This document shows, in pieces, positions 8,427 to 16,792 of a stretch of 64,000 bases of DNA (position 1 is its first letter; each line of letters begins with the position of its first letter). The stretch spans positions 372,001 to 436,000 of the forward strand of contig NZ_CP139779.1 of NCBI RefSeq assembly GCF_034421375.1, read 5' to 3'. The DNA comes from Microbacterium invictum (GTDB taxonomy: Bacteria; Actinomycetota; Actinomycetes; Actinomycetales; Microbacteriaceae). The notes under the pieces are model-generated. The model was not told the DNA's origin and ran no database searches. It saw only the letters and a list, made by a program, of their open reading frames with translations. The translations under genes were made by a program, and so were the position numbers.

Positions 8427-9281
8427 ATGCCGCTCCTGATCACCGCGCTCGAGCTGGCCTCCGAGCTCAAGGCGGGGCGCAGCGTGCGGCTGCTGGACGT
8501 GCGGTGGCGTCTGAACCTGCCGGAGGGGCGACCGGGGTATGTGTCGGGTCATCTTCCCGCCGCCGTCTACGTCGACCTGGAGCGAGAACTGGCAGACCGC
8601 GGCCATCCGGAGGTCGGACGATACCCGCTGCCGCGACATTCCGCCCTTCAGGACTCCACGAGACGCTGGGGGATCCGCGAGGGCGACCTCGTCGTCGCGT
8701 ACGACGACAACGATGCGGTGCCGGCCGCGCGTGCGTGGTGGCTCCTCCGCGACAGAGGCGTGGATGTGCGGGTTCTCGACGGGGGCATCCGCGCCTGGGT
8801 GGCGGCCGGTCTTCCTATCGAACGGGGTGACGTGCTGCCGCCGCGGGGCGACATCATCCTTCCCGAGCGCGATCCAGGGGTCGCGACCATCGATGATGCG
8901 GCACGAGCACCCGCCTCGGGGTACCTCATTGACGTCCGGTCCCCCGAGCACTACCGGGGTCAGTCGACCCGACTCGACGACGTGGCCGGCCATGTCCCGG
9001 GCGCCGTCAACATACCGACCGTCTCGCACATCGCGCCCGATGGGACACTCCGGCCGGCCGAGGACATCCGCGCGACGATCGCCGCGGCGTCCGTCGATCC
9101 GAGTGCGCAGATCACGCTCTACTGCGGCACCGGGATCGCTTCTGCGCACTCGGCGCTCGCGTTCGCCCGCGCGGGGATCGATACGCGCATCTACGTCGGA
9201 TCCTGGAGCCAGTGGACCCTCTCCTCCACCCGGCCGATCGCGCTCGGCCCCACGCCGTCCGCCGCGCTGCTCGGATGGTGA
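8427..9281 (+). CDS. Thiosulfate/3-mercaptopyruvate sulfurtransferase (tandem rhodanese)
   Basis: 284 residues, two rhodanese domains. The first (LLDVRWRLN, GHLPAAVYVDL) is catalytically inactive. The second (YLIDVRSPEHYRGQ, GHVPGAVNIP) carries the active-site loop YCGTGIAS with its persulfide-forming cysteine. It moves sulfane sulfur from thiosulfate or mercaptopyruvate to acceptors. ATG 8427 gives the usual family N-terminus; an in-frame ATG at 8398 would add ten residues. It is the first plus-strand gene before mesX and may share its transcript, consistent with a role in sulfur supply for methionine. Confidence 0.9.
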   Translation: MPLLITALELASELKAGRSVRLLDVRWRLNLPEGRPGYVSGHLPAAVYVDLERELADRGHPEVGRYPLPRHSALQDSTRRWGIREGDLVVAYDDNDAVPAARAWWLLRDRGVDVRVLDGGIRAWVAAGLPIERGDVLPPRGDIILPERDPGVATIDDAARAPASGYLIDVRSPEHYRGQSTRLDDVAGHVPGAVNIPTVSHIAPDGTLRPAEDIRATIAAASVDPSAQITLYCGTGIASAHSALAFARAGIDTRIYVGSWSQWTLSSTRPIALGPTPSAALLGW

Positions 9282-9379
9282 CGACTCGTACGCCTCGCGC
9301 CCCTCTCGGGTGGTGTGGGTACCTGTGTTACGCCGCACTTGCATGCCCGTGGTGAAGGGTTCATCGTCAGGACGACTGC

Positions 9380-10498
9380 ATGCCACCCGAACCCGATGGA
9401 TCTTCGATGAGTGTTATCTCCCCGGTCTCTCACCGGCCCGCTGCCGCATCGGAGTCGGCCGAGTCCGATGCGGACTGTCCCGTCGGCCTGACATTCCGTG
9501 TCGAGCGCACGCCGTTCGACGAGACGTACGTGCCGCCCCGCAGTACCCGGCTGACCACCAACTACGCCAATCTCGCCCGAGGTGAGCGCCGCCAGGAGAA
9601 CCTGCGCAACGTCCTCACGATGATCGACGCGCGCTTCAACGATCTCGCCGATTGGGACAATCCCGACCGCGACCGCTACCGCGTCGAACTCCAGATCGTC
9701 TCGGTGGGTCTTCAGATCGACAGCACCGACGAAGCCGATCTGGAAAACCCCGCCTTCCCGCTCATCGAGATGCTTCAGACGACGATCGTGGACCGGCGGC
9801 TCGGCCGGCGCATCCCCGGGATCGTCGGCAACAACCTGTCGTCGTATGTGCGCGACTACGACTTCAGCATCCTTCTGCCCCGTCTCGCCGGAGAGGGCCC
9901 GAGCGGGAGCATCCCCGAGACCTTCGGACAGCTGCATGGAAACCTGTTCCGCGCCTTTCTCTCCTCCGACGCGTACACCCGCGCTTTCGACACGTCGCCC
10001 GTTGTGTGCCTCAGCGCGTCGAGCACGAAGACCTACCACCGGACGGACAACCGTCACCCCCTCCTGGGTGTGGAGTACGTGCAGGACGAGTACTCGTTCA
10101 CCGACACCTACTTCGCCAAGATGGGACTGGGCGTCCGCTACTTCATGCCGCCCGGCAGCGTCGCGCCCCTGGCGTTCTACTTCCGCGGCGACCTTCTGAG
10201 CGACTACGGGATCCTTCCGCTCATCGCGACGATCAGCACCATGGAGACGTTCCAGAAGATCTATCGACCCGAGATCTACAACGCCAACGCCGCCGCGGGT
10301 GCGCGATATCGTCCGAGTCTGGAGCACACAGACTTCTCCACGACGCAGGTCACCTATGACCGGGACGAGCGCGCGCGTCTCGCCGTCGAGCAGGGAAGAT
10401 TCGCCGAAGAGGTGCTCATCGCCCCCCACGGGGAGAGGTTGCAGCGGTGGTCCGACCTGCAGACCGCTCAGACCGGCGATCCGGGAGAGAAACGGTGA
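9380..10498 (+). CDS. mesX: MesX-type partner of folate-independent methionine synthase (DUF1852)
   Basis: 372 residues of the DUF1852 family (typical LTTNYANLARGERRQENLRN and LLGVEYVQDEYSFTDTYFAKMG blocks). In the described MesD systems, the DUF1852 protein MesX is required together with oxygen for methionine formation by a small MetE-like protein. Here the stop overlaps the GTG start of the MetE-like gene, as expected for obligate partners. AGGA sits about nine bases before ATG 9380; ATG 9407 is an alternative. Its chemistry is unknown; a role in making or delivering the methyl donor is inference. Confidence 0.85.
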   Translation: MPPEPDGSSMSVISPVSHRPAAASESAESDADCPVGLTFRVERTPFDETYVPPRSTRLTTNYANLARGERRQENLRNVLTMIDARFNDLADWDNPDRDRYRVELQIVSVGLQIDSTDEADLENPAFPLIEMLQTTIVDRRLGRRIPGIVGNNLSSYVRDYDFSILLPRLAGEGPSGSIPETFGQLHGNLFRAFLSSDAYTRAFDTSPVVCLSASSTKTYHRTDNRHPLLGVEYVQDEYSFTDTYFAKMGLGVRYFMPPGSVAPLAFYFRGDLLSDYGILPLIATISTMETFQKIYRPEIYNANAAAGARYRPSLEHTDFSTTQVTYDRDERARLAVEQGRFAEEVLIAPHGERLQRWSDLQTAQTGDPGEKR

Positions 10499-11586
10499 CA
10501 CGAGACATCCCGACCAGGCTCCTTCCCACCTCGACGGCGGGCAGCCTGCCGAAGCCATCGTGGCTCGCACAGTCGGAGACCCTGTGGTCGCCCTGGAAAC
10601 TGACCGGCGAGGAACTTGCCGACGGCAAGCGGGACGCGCTGCGACTCTCCCTCGCCGATCAGCTCGACGCGGGCCTGGACATCGTCGGTGACGGGGAGCA
10701 GACACGGCAGCACTTCGTCACCACCTTCATCGAGAATCTCGTCGGGGTGGATTTCAAGAACCGGGCCACGGTGAGAATCCGGGATCGATACGACGCGGCT
10801 GTGCCGCGGGTCGTCGGAGATGTCTCGCGGGGCGCGCCGGTGTTCGTCGATGATGCCCGGTTCCTGCGCGCGCACACCGACCAGCCCATCAAGTGGGCTC
10901 TTCCCGGTCCGATGACCATGGTCGACACCCTCTTCGACGCGCACTACCGCAGCCGGGAGAAACTCGCGTCGGAGTTCGCCGGAATCCTCAATCAGGAGGC
11001 CAAGGACCTCGCCGCCGTCGGTGTCGACATCGTGCAGTTCGACGAGCCCGCCTTCACGGTGTTCCACGACGAGGCGAACGACTGGGGGATCGCCGCGCTG
11101 GAGCGCGCCGCATCCGGGTTGTCCTGTGAGACCGCGGTGCACATCTGCTACGGGTACGGCATCGAGGCCAACACCACGTGGAAGAAGACGCTCGGATCCG
11201 AGTGGCGCCAGTACGAGGAGACCCTTCCCACCCTGCAGCGGTCGAGTCTCGACATCCTTTCTCTCGAGCGTCACAACTCCCGCGTGCCGATCGAGCTTCT
11301 CGACCTCGCCCGGGGGAAGAAGCTCATGGTCGGCGCGATCGACGTTGCGACGAACACCGTCGAGACGCCGGAGGAGGTCGCCGACACGCTGCGCAGCGCG
11401 TTGCGTTTCGTCGATGCCGACAAGCTCTACCCGTCCACCAACTGCGGCATGGCACCGCTGGCGTCGAGCGTCGCGCGCGGGAAGCTGGCCGCGCTGTGCG
11501 CCGGGGCGAAGATCGTCCGGTCCGAGATCTCGGATGCTGTGGGCACGCCCTTCGCGTCGCTCGCCGCGCTGCGCACCGACGGATGA
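10495..11586 (+). CDS. mesD: MesD-type core methionine synthase
   Basis: 363 residues covering only the C-terminal catalytic half of MetE: methylates homocysteine to methionine. Zinc ligands are visible as H216 and C218 (AVHICYG) and C317 (STNCGM), with E258 a candidate fourth ligand. The MetE N-terminal half, which helps bind methyl-folate, is absent, as in folate-independent Mes families. Pairing with DUF1852 identifies the MesD type. The GTG start overlaps the mesX stop, and the stop overlaps the malY start (ATGA), so all three are translated as a unit. The methyl donor is unknown. Confidence 0.87.
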   Translation: MTRDIPTRLLPTSTAGSLPKPSWLAQSETLWSPWKLTGEELADGKRDALRLSLADQLDAGLDIVGDGEQTRQHFVTTFIENLVGVDFKNRATVRIRDRYDAAVPRVVGDVSRGAPVFVDDARFLRAHTDQPIKWALPGPMTMVDTLFDAHYRSREKLASEFAGILNQEAKDLAAVGVDIVQFDEPAFTVFHDEANDWGIAALERAASGLSCETAVHICYGYGIEANTTWKKTLGSEWRQYEETLPTLQRSSLDILSLERHNSRVPIELLDLARGKKLMVGAIDVATNTVETPEEVADTLRSALRFVDADKLYPSTNCGMAPLASSVARGKLAALCAGAKIVRSEISDAVGTPFASLAALRTDG

Positions 11587-12773
11587 CAGCTCATCGCTCA
11601 GCCGATGCCCACCCGTTCGATCGGATGGGGCGGCCTGAGCTCGATCGTCCGGAAAGCCGGAAGTGGAGCCTGCGTCCCGGCGCCATAGGCGCGTGGGTCG
11701 CCGAGATGGACTTCGGTGTCGCTGCGCCCGTCACGAACGCCCTTCACCGCGCCATCGACGAGGGCACGCTGGGCTATCTCTCACCGCCCCTCGCCGCACA
11801 GCTCGGCGAGGCGACGGCGGAATGGATGCGCACGGAGTACGGGTGGGACATCGATCCGCAGCAGGTCCATGCCGTCTCCGATGTGATGGCGGCGTTGGGT
11901 GTCGCGGTCACCGAGTACGCCCCGGCAGGCTCGCCGGTGATCGTTCCGACGCCCGCCTACATGCCCTTCCTGACGTACCTGCCGACCATCGGTCACCCGG
12001 TGGTGGAGGTGCCGGGCGTCGTCGTCGACGGGCGGTGGCGGCACGACCTCGACCGGATCGACGCGGCCTTCGCCGCGGGCGCGCGAACGCTCATCCTGTG
12101 CAATCCTCATAATCCGACCGGAACCGTCCTGACCCGTGCAGAGCTGAGCGAGCTCGCTCAGATCGTCGAGCGGCACGGTGGGCGCGTGTTCGCCGACGAG
12201 ATCCACGCCCCCCTGCGGTACGACGGCGTTGCGCACGTTCCCTACGCGTCGCTGTCCGACGCGACGGCGGCGCACACCATCACCGGCACGAGCGCATCGA
12301 AAGCGTGGAATCTCGCGGGGCTCAAGACCGCGCAGCTGATCACCTCCAACGACGCCGATCAGGCCGCCTATCGCCGCTTCGGATTCGCGGTGCAGCATGG
12401 GGCGGCGACGCTCGGAGTGGTGGCGGCGATCGCCGCCTACCGCGACGGGCGAGGGTGGCTCGAGGACGTCATCCATTACCTCGATCAGGAACGGCACGAC
12501 CTGCAGAGCCTGCTCGCTGAGCACCTTCCGGGCGCTCGATACCGGGTACCCGAGGCGACCTACATCGCGTGGATCGACACCGCCGCACTCGATCTTCCCG
12601 GACCGCCCGCGGAGTTCTTCCGCGATCATGCAGGTGTCGTGCTGACCGAGGGAGCGCTGCTCGGCCAGGGGTACGAAGACTTCGTCCGGATCGTCTTCGC
12701 CACACCGCGGCCGATCCTCGCCGACGCGGTCCGCGCGATGGGAGATGCGGTGCGGAGGGGAGCGAGGGGATGA
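11583..12773 (+). CDS. MalY/PatB-type PLP cystathionine beta-lyase
   Basis: 396 residues, fold-type I aminotransferase-like C-S lyase. WVAEMDFGVAAPVTNAL, ILCNPHNPTGTV, the PLP-contacting FADEIHAPLRYDG and the Schiff-base lysine in SASKAWNLAGLK (about K240) match MalY/PatB proteins. It cleaves cystathionine (or similar thioethers) to homocysteine, pyruvate and ammonia. Coupling to mesD by a 4-base overlap places homocysteine production directly next to its methylation. Confidence 0.9.
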   Translation: MTAHRSADAHPFDRMGRPELDRPESRKWSLRPGAIGAWVAEMDFGVAAPVTNALHRAIDEGTLGYLSPPLAAQLGEATAEWMRTEYGWDIDPQQVHAVSDVMAALGVAVTEYAPAGSPVIVPTPAYMPFLTYLPTIGHPVVEVPGVVVDGRWRHDLDRIDAAFAAGARTLILCNPHNPTGTVLTRAELSELAQIVERHGGRVFADEIHAPLRYDGVAHVPYASLSDATAAHTITGTSASKAWNLAGLKTAQLITSNDADQAAYRRFGFAVQHGAATLGVVAAIAAYRDGRGWLEDVIHYLDQERHDLQSLLAEHLPGARYRVPEATYIAWIDTAALDLPGPPAEFFRDHAGVVLTEGALLGQGYEDFVRIVFATPRPILADAVRAMGDAVRRGARG

Positions 12774-12907
12774 CCGGCGGCGGAAGCGGTGGGCTGAGGA
12801 ACGTCGCCAGAACCGCCGCCGTCCAGCCGGTGCCGTCGACGGTGGTCTGTGACGTGACGAGGGCGTACGCCACGAGCTTCGCGCCCGCCGTGGTCCGCGA
12901 GACCTGA
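12770..12907 (+). CDS. Possible small ORF after malY
   Basis: An ATG overlapping the malY stop opens a 45-codon frame (MTGGGSGGLRNVARTA...). No family is recognised and the composition is not strongly protein-like. It may be a short coupled peptide, a gene remnant or chance. It ends one base before the operator of the next gene. Confidence 0.2.
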   Translation: MTGGGSGGLRNVARTAAVQPVPSTVVCDVTRAYATSFAPAVVRET

Positions 12908-12941
12908 CCGTACCGACCGACCGGGTGGTCGGTCGGTACGG
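12908..12941. promoter_or_regulatory. 34-bp perfect inverted repeat, TetR operator
   Basis: Left arm CCGTACCGACCGACC (12908-12922) and right arm GGTCGGTCGGTACGG (12927-12941) are exact complements around GGGT. It ends 12 bases before the TetR start and contains no ribosome binding site, so the mRNA is probably leaderless or nearly so and the site overlaps the promoter. Autorepression is the natural reading. Confidence 0.8.
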
Positions 12942-12953
12942 TAGAGTGTCTGT

Positions 12954-13478
12954 ATGCGCGACGTCATTCTCGATGCTGCTCGGCGGTTGCTGTTGGCGCG
13001 GGGGGTCATGCCGTCGTTGAACGCGGTGGCTGAGGCCGCGGGGGTGTCGAAGGGTGGGCTGATCCACCACTTTCCGTCCCGCGCTGCGCTTATCGCAGGG
13101 CTGGCCACCGTGGCGATCGATGACGTCGACACGGCGATGAGCGCGGCGGCCGCATCCCATTCCGCTGCGGAGACCTGGTTGCGGCTCTCTCTTCCGGGGG
13201 TGGAGGAGCGGGAGCTGCTGCAGGGCTTGGCGGCCGCGTTTCGGCCCTCCGACCCTGCGATGCAGGGGATGCTCGATGACGCGCGGGCCGCGATCGCCCG
13301 GTGGGAGTCGCTGATCGCAGCGGAGGTGGGTGATCCGATGCGTGCGCGGGTGATCCGGCTGGTCGGCGACGCGCTCGTGGCCAATGCCGTCGCCGGACTG
13401 GATGCGGGAACGGACCACATCGACGAACTGGCAGCCTTCCTCATCGGTGACGGCCCGGGGACGGATGCCGGCCGGTGA
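12954..13478 (+). CDS. TetR-family regulator
   Basis: 174 residues, on the short side for TetR. The HTH occupies about residues 4-45 (MPSLNAVAEAAGVSKGGLIHHFPSRAALIAGL). It is expected to bind the 34-bp palindrome upstream and to control itself and the coupled membrane protein (GTGA overlap at 13475). There is almost no N-terminal extension before the HTH, consistent with a leaderless start at 12954. Confidence 0.88.
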   Translation: MRDVILDAARRLLLARGVMPSLNAVAEAAGVSKGGLIHHFPSRAALIAGLATVAIDDVDTAMSAAAASHSAAETWLRLSLPGVEERELLQGLAAAFRPSDPAMQGMLDDARAAIARWESLIAAEVGDPMRARVIRLVGDALVANAVAGLDAGTDHIDELAAFLIGDGPGTDAGR

Positions 13479-14140
13479 GTGCCGCACTTCTCCTCGGCAT
13501 CGCGGGACTTGCGCTGCTGGACTCGCTTAATCCGGCCACGATCGTCGCCGTGACGCTCATTCTCATCGCTGCACCACGGCGGCCAGGGCTCGTCGCGGGC
13601 GCGGCGGTGCTGGGCGCCGCGCTGACGGTGTTCACCGTGGGGTCAGCGCTGTTCTTGACAGCGGGGGCAGCCGCCGGAGCGGTGAACGGGATCGTGACAG
13701 GCCTCCGGTTCGTCGCCTTCGGTGCGGCGGGCATCGCTCTCATCGTGGCCGGGGTTCGCCGATTCCGTGACCGCGAGCGTCGCCCGATCGTCCTGCCGAC
13801 GTGGTTCAGCCCGTGGACGGCACTTCCGTTCGGGGTGGTGTTGACCGCCGCCGATCTGCCGAACGCCTTCCCGTACTTCATCGCGATCGAGCGTCTGGTC
13901 GCCACCGGGACGGGCGTGGGGGCAGGGCTTCTGGTGATCGCCGGCTACACCGTCATCTACTGCCTTCCCTGTCTTGTTCTGCTGGCGGTGGGGCTCCTCG
14001 CCCGGCGGCGCGTGCAGGAGCGACTGCAGGCCCTGGTGCGAAAGCTCGGGACAGGCACCGTCAAGAGATCGGCGGCCATCGGCGTCATCCTCATGCTGTG
14101 CGGGGCAGCGGTCATCTCCGTTCCCTTCTGGATCTCGTGA
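13475..14140 (+). CDS. GAP/LysE-like polytopic membrane protein
   Basis: 221 residues, six predicted transmembrane segments. The opening LALLDSLNPATIVAVTLILI and the 'PFGVVLTAADLPNAFPYF' segment resemble GAP/Sap (lipid-addressing) proteins and the wider LysE/DsbD-like transporter fold. The GTG start overlaps the TetR stop, so the regulator probably controls this exporter-like protein. Cargo is unknown; amino acid, metal or lipid-related export are all possible. Confidence 0.65.
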   Translation: MSAALLLGIAGLALLDSLNPATIVAVTLILIAAPRRPGLVAGAAVLGAALTVFTVGSALFLTAGAAAGAVNGIVTGLRFVAFGAAGIALIVAGVRRFRDRERRPIVLPTWFSPWTALPFGVVLTAADLPNAFPYFIAIERLVATGTGVGAGLLVIAGYTVIYCLPCLVLLAVGLLARRRVQERLQALVRKLGTGTVKRSAAIGVILMLCGAAVISVPFWIS

Positions 14141-14249
14141 GTCGCCGGCGGACGAAGGCTCCGGTGTGCGTGGTCCAGGTCCGTCGTCAGCGGTCGCCCG
14201 GGACCGATGGATGATGCCCTTTCCCTCGGTCCGAACAGGGTTCACACTT

Positions 14250-14672
14250 ATGGCGAAGGACGCGAGGAGGGCCATGGCCGAGGGCACGCAAGCGGATCCG
14301 TGGGTGCTGAAGACGCCACCGGGCAGCTCGGAGTACACCATGTACCGGGACGGCGACCAGCTCGTCTGCCAGGTGGGCAGCACTCGGCTCACCTATCGGG
14401 CGCGCGCGATCGAGGATCTTCACGAATGGCTCCTCGCGCAGCAGGACTGGGTGCTGCTCGGCGCCGCGGACGAGAACAAGCCTGCGGCGCCGGGAACCGT
14501 CGAGGCCTGGGGGCGGAGCGAGAGCAATCCGGTCGGTGGCTGGTACGGCACTCGGAAGGGATACCGGGGGCGGTTCGGCATGTACCTGCCGCCGCTCCTC
14601 GAGGCCCTGGGGATGGTCGAGCTCGAGCACGGGGCGCGGAACAACAGAGTCCGAGCCATCCCGGCGCCATGA
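14250..14672 (+). CDS. Conserved small protein, function unknown
   Basis: 140 residues from ATG 14250; an alternative ATG at 14274 follows AGGAGG by three bases and begins MAEGTQADPWVLKTPPG. The body is conserved-looking and soluble (SSEYTMYRDGDQLVCQVGS, NPVGGWYGTRKGYRGRFGMY) and matches a family often seen in actinobacteria, possibly DUF6855; that number is from memory. No catalytic motif is visible. Confidence 0.7.
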   Translation: MAKDARRAMAEGTQADPWVLKTPPGSSEYTMYRDGDQLVCQVGSTRLTYRARAIEDLHEWLLAQQDWVLLGAADENKPAAPGTVEAWGRSESNPVGGWYGTRKGYRGRFGMYLPPLLEALGMVELEHGARNNRVRAIPAP

Positions 14673-14755
14673 AGGAGAGCGCCGCGTCGAGACTGACTAA
14701 TCCTCTCTGTGGCGCCTCCGGATGCGGAGCCGCGCGCGGCCGTGAAGCCGATGGA

Positions 14756-15604
14756 TCACCCAGTTGACTCGACTGCCCGCAACCGCCGGGTGTCGTGAGG
14801 CTTGTCGCACAGCGTTCTGCAGACCATCGCGCTCGCGGCATCCGCGGGCACATAGACCATGAACAGCAGTCCTTCCCCGACGAGTTCCATCGATTCGTTC
14901 GTGAAGGAGATCTCGCCGTGGGTCGGGTGGGCGAAGCGCTTTCGCGGTGACCTGCGGACGACCACGTCGTTCTGGTTCCACCAGTCCACGAACTCTGTGC
15001 TCTCCGCTCGCAACTCGGCCAACAGCGACATCAACCGGCGGTCGTCCGGGTAGCGCACGGCGGCCGCCCGCAGGTAGGCCACCGTCTCCCTCGCGATCGA
15101 TTCCCAGTCGATCCAGAGCTCGCGCATCCGCGGGTCCATCAGGGTCATCCACGCGAGATTCCGATGCTCGGGCGGCAAAGTGGCGGGGTCGATCCACAGG
15201 ATGCTCGTCGCGTCGTTCCACGCGACGAAGTCGCCCGGCGGCGTGACGACGTACGCAGGATCCGGCATCAGGGTGTCGAGCAGCGACCTCACGGATTCCC
15301 GGGTCTCGGAGGTGTAGCTCTGCGGTTCGGTGAGACCGGCCAGCAGGAAGAGGTGGGACCGCTCGGCCGGGGTGAGCCTGAGGGCGACAGCCAGGGCGCG
15401 GACGATGGATGGCGACGGGTGCTGGTCGCGGCCCTGCTCGAGCCGGGTGTAGTAGTCGACACTCACCCCTGCCAGGACGGCGACCTCTTCGCGACGCAGG
15501 CCTTCGGTGCGGCGCTTCGCATGAACGGGAAGCCCCACGTCGGCCGGCCCGACCCGCTGACGGCATGCGCGAAGATAGGCCCCCAGCGAGTCATCCTCTG
15601 CCAT
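14756..15604 (-). CDS. MmyB-type helix-turn-helix regulator
   Basis: 282 residues: an Xre-type HTH (KRRTEGLRREEVAVLAGVSV, residues about 30-85) followed by the MmyB-like ligand-binding domain that in related proteins binds a fatty-acid-like ligand (DFVAWNDATSILWIDPATLP, PRKRFAHPTHGEISF). Such regulators commonly repress a divergent small oxidoreductase or VOC gene. The divergent neighbour here is a VOC protein, and a perfect 23-bp palindrome lies between them. Confidence 0.88.
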   Translation of the reverse strand: MAEDDSLGAYLRACRQRVGPADVGLPVHAKRRTEGLRREEVAVLAGVSVDYYTRLEQGRDQHPSPSIVRALAVALRLTPAERSHLFLLAGLTEPQSYTSETRESVRSLLDTLMPDPAYVVTPPGDFVAWNDATSILWIDPATLPPEHRNLAWMTLMDPRMRELWIDWESIARETVAYLRAAAVRYPDDRRLMSLLAELRAESTEFVDWWNQNDVVVRRSPRKRFAHPTHGEISFTNESMELVGEGLLFMVYVPADAASAMVCRTLCDKPHDTRRLRAVESTG

Positions 15605-15636
15605 CGCACCATTATCGATCCGCCCGACCGCGCTCG

Positions 15637-15659
15637 GGGTGGCCCTGCCAGGGCCACCC
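15637..15659. promoter_or_regulatory. 23-bp palindrome between MmyB regulator and VOC gene
   Basis: GGGTGGCCCTG, one C, CAGGGCCACCC: perfect 11-bp arms, 32 bases upstream of the regulator start and 93 bases upstream of the VOC gene. Likely the operator for the regulator. Confidence 0.65.
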
Positions 15660-15751
15660 GCGCGCGGCAGCCGAACCGCGACCTGGGCGGCGCCGAAACG
15701 CTCGGCCACGCTCGAAGTCAGAGCCCGCAGCCCGCGGGTGGAGGAGGAATC

Positions 15752-16108
15752 ATGAAGACCATCTGGATCGAGCTGGCCGCCCTCGACATCGATCGCGCCA
15801 ACCGCTTCTACGCCGCCGTGTTCGGCCACGACCCGATCGATGTCGCCCGTGGCGACGGGAGAGCCATCGTCATCATTCCCGGCGATCCCGTCGTCTCGCT
15901 CAACGAGACCACCGGTTTCCTCCCCGACGGTCACGGGACGCTGCCGTACTTCGACGTCGATGCGTCCGCGAGCGAGGCGGTGGCGACCGTCATCGAGGCG
16001 GGTGGATCCGTCGTCGAGTCGATCAGCGAACGGCCGGGATACGGCTTCTTCGCCCTCGTCGCCGACACCGAAGGCAACCACTTTTACGTGCATTCGAGCA
16101 CGCGATGA
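15752..16108 (+). CDS. VOC-family (glyoxalase-like) protein
   Basis: 118 residues, a single vicinal-oxygen-chelate protein with two beta-alpha-beta-beta-beta modules (FYAAVFGHDPIDVARGDG ... GYGFFALVADTEGNHFYVHS). Such proteins act as lyases, dioxygenases or binding/resistance proteins. A strong GGAGGAGG precedes ATG 15752. Its stop overlaps the start of a decayed dehydrogenase gene, so the pair was once co-translated. Substrate unknown. Confidence 0.85.
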   Translation: MKTIWIELAALDIDRANRFYAAVFGHDPIDVARGDGRAIVIIPGDPVVSLNETTGFLPDGHGTLPYFDVDASASEAVATVIEAGGSVVESISERPGYGFFALVADTEGNHFYVHSSTR

Positions 16109-16761
16109 GGATCGCGGTCCTCGGAACCGGTCGGATGGGGCGCGCCCTCGTCGGTCATCTGCTGGCGGCCCGACACGACATCCGGCTCTACAACCGCACT
16201 CCGGGTCACGCCGCCGAGCTGGTCGCCTCCGGTGCCGCCCTCGCGACGACGCCGGAGCGGATGCCGTCCGAGATGCCGACGTCGTGCTCTCGGTGCTGTT
16301 CGGGCCCGCCGTCGTACGCGAGGTGATCGTGGATGCCGGCCTGACGATCCCGGCGGGATGCCTGTAGATCGACGTCACCACCGTCGGGCCCGCCGATGCG
16401 GACGACTTCGCGGCTTGGGGGAGCGCGCGGCATCCGACACGTGCACACGCCCGTGATCGGGTCGGGGCTCTGCCTCGAGACCGTCCTGCGCGTGCTCGAG
16501 CAGACCCCGCTGGCGGGTGTGGTGGCGGCGAAAGGTCCGACGATCAGGGAAGCGGGCTTCGCCGACGCGCAGTTCACCGTCGACGCCCTCGCGAAGGACG
16601 CGGCCCTCGCGATCGCGGCATCGGATGTCCCGCTGCCCGCTCTGCGGGCTGCCGAGGCCAACCTCGCTCAGCACCAGGCCGTGGGGCAGGGTGGCTGGGA
16701 CCTCTCGGTGATGGCATCACGGCGGGAAGAAGAAGGGGATGTCACTGCCTGCATCCGCTGA
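16105..16761 (+). pseudogene. 3-hydroxyisobutyrate dehydrogenase-like oxidoreductase, decayed
   Basis: The N-terminal Rossmann motif is intact (MRIAVLGTGRMGRALVGHLL) from ATG 16105. Near 16258 the homologous reading moves to another frame (DADVVLSVLFGPAVVREVIV), meets an in-frame TAG at 16365-16367, continues as IDVTTVGPADADDFAAWG, then shifts again near 16415 to RHVHTPVIGSG and the C-terminal part ending 16761. The middle of the catalytic domain is also deleted: the locus is 657 bp against about 870 for the family. Clearly non-functional as a full enzyme unless sequencing errors are involved. Confidence 0.85.
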
Positions 16762-16792
16762 TCAGTCATGACGACATCCGCCCCCTCGAGGC

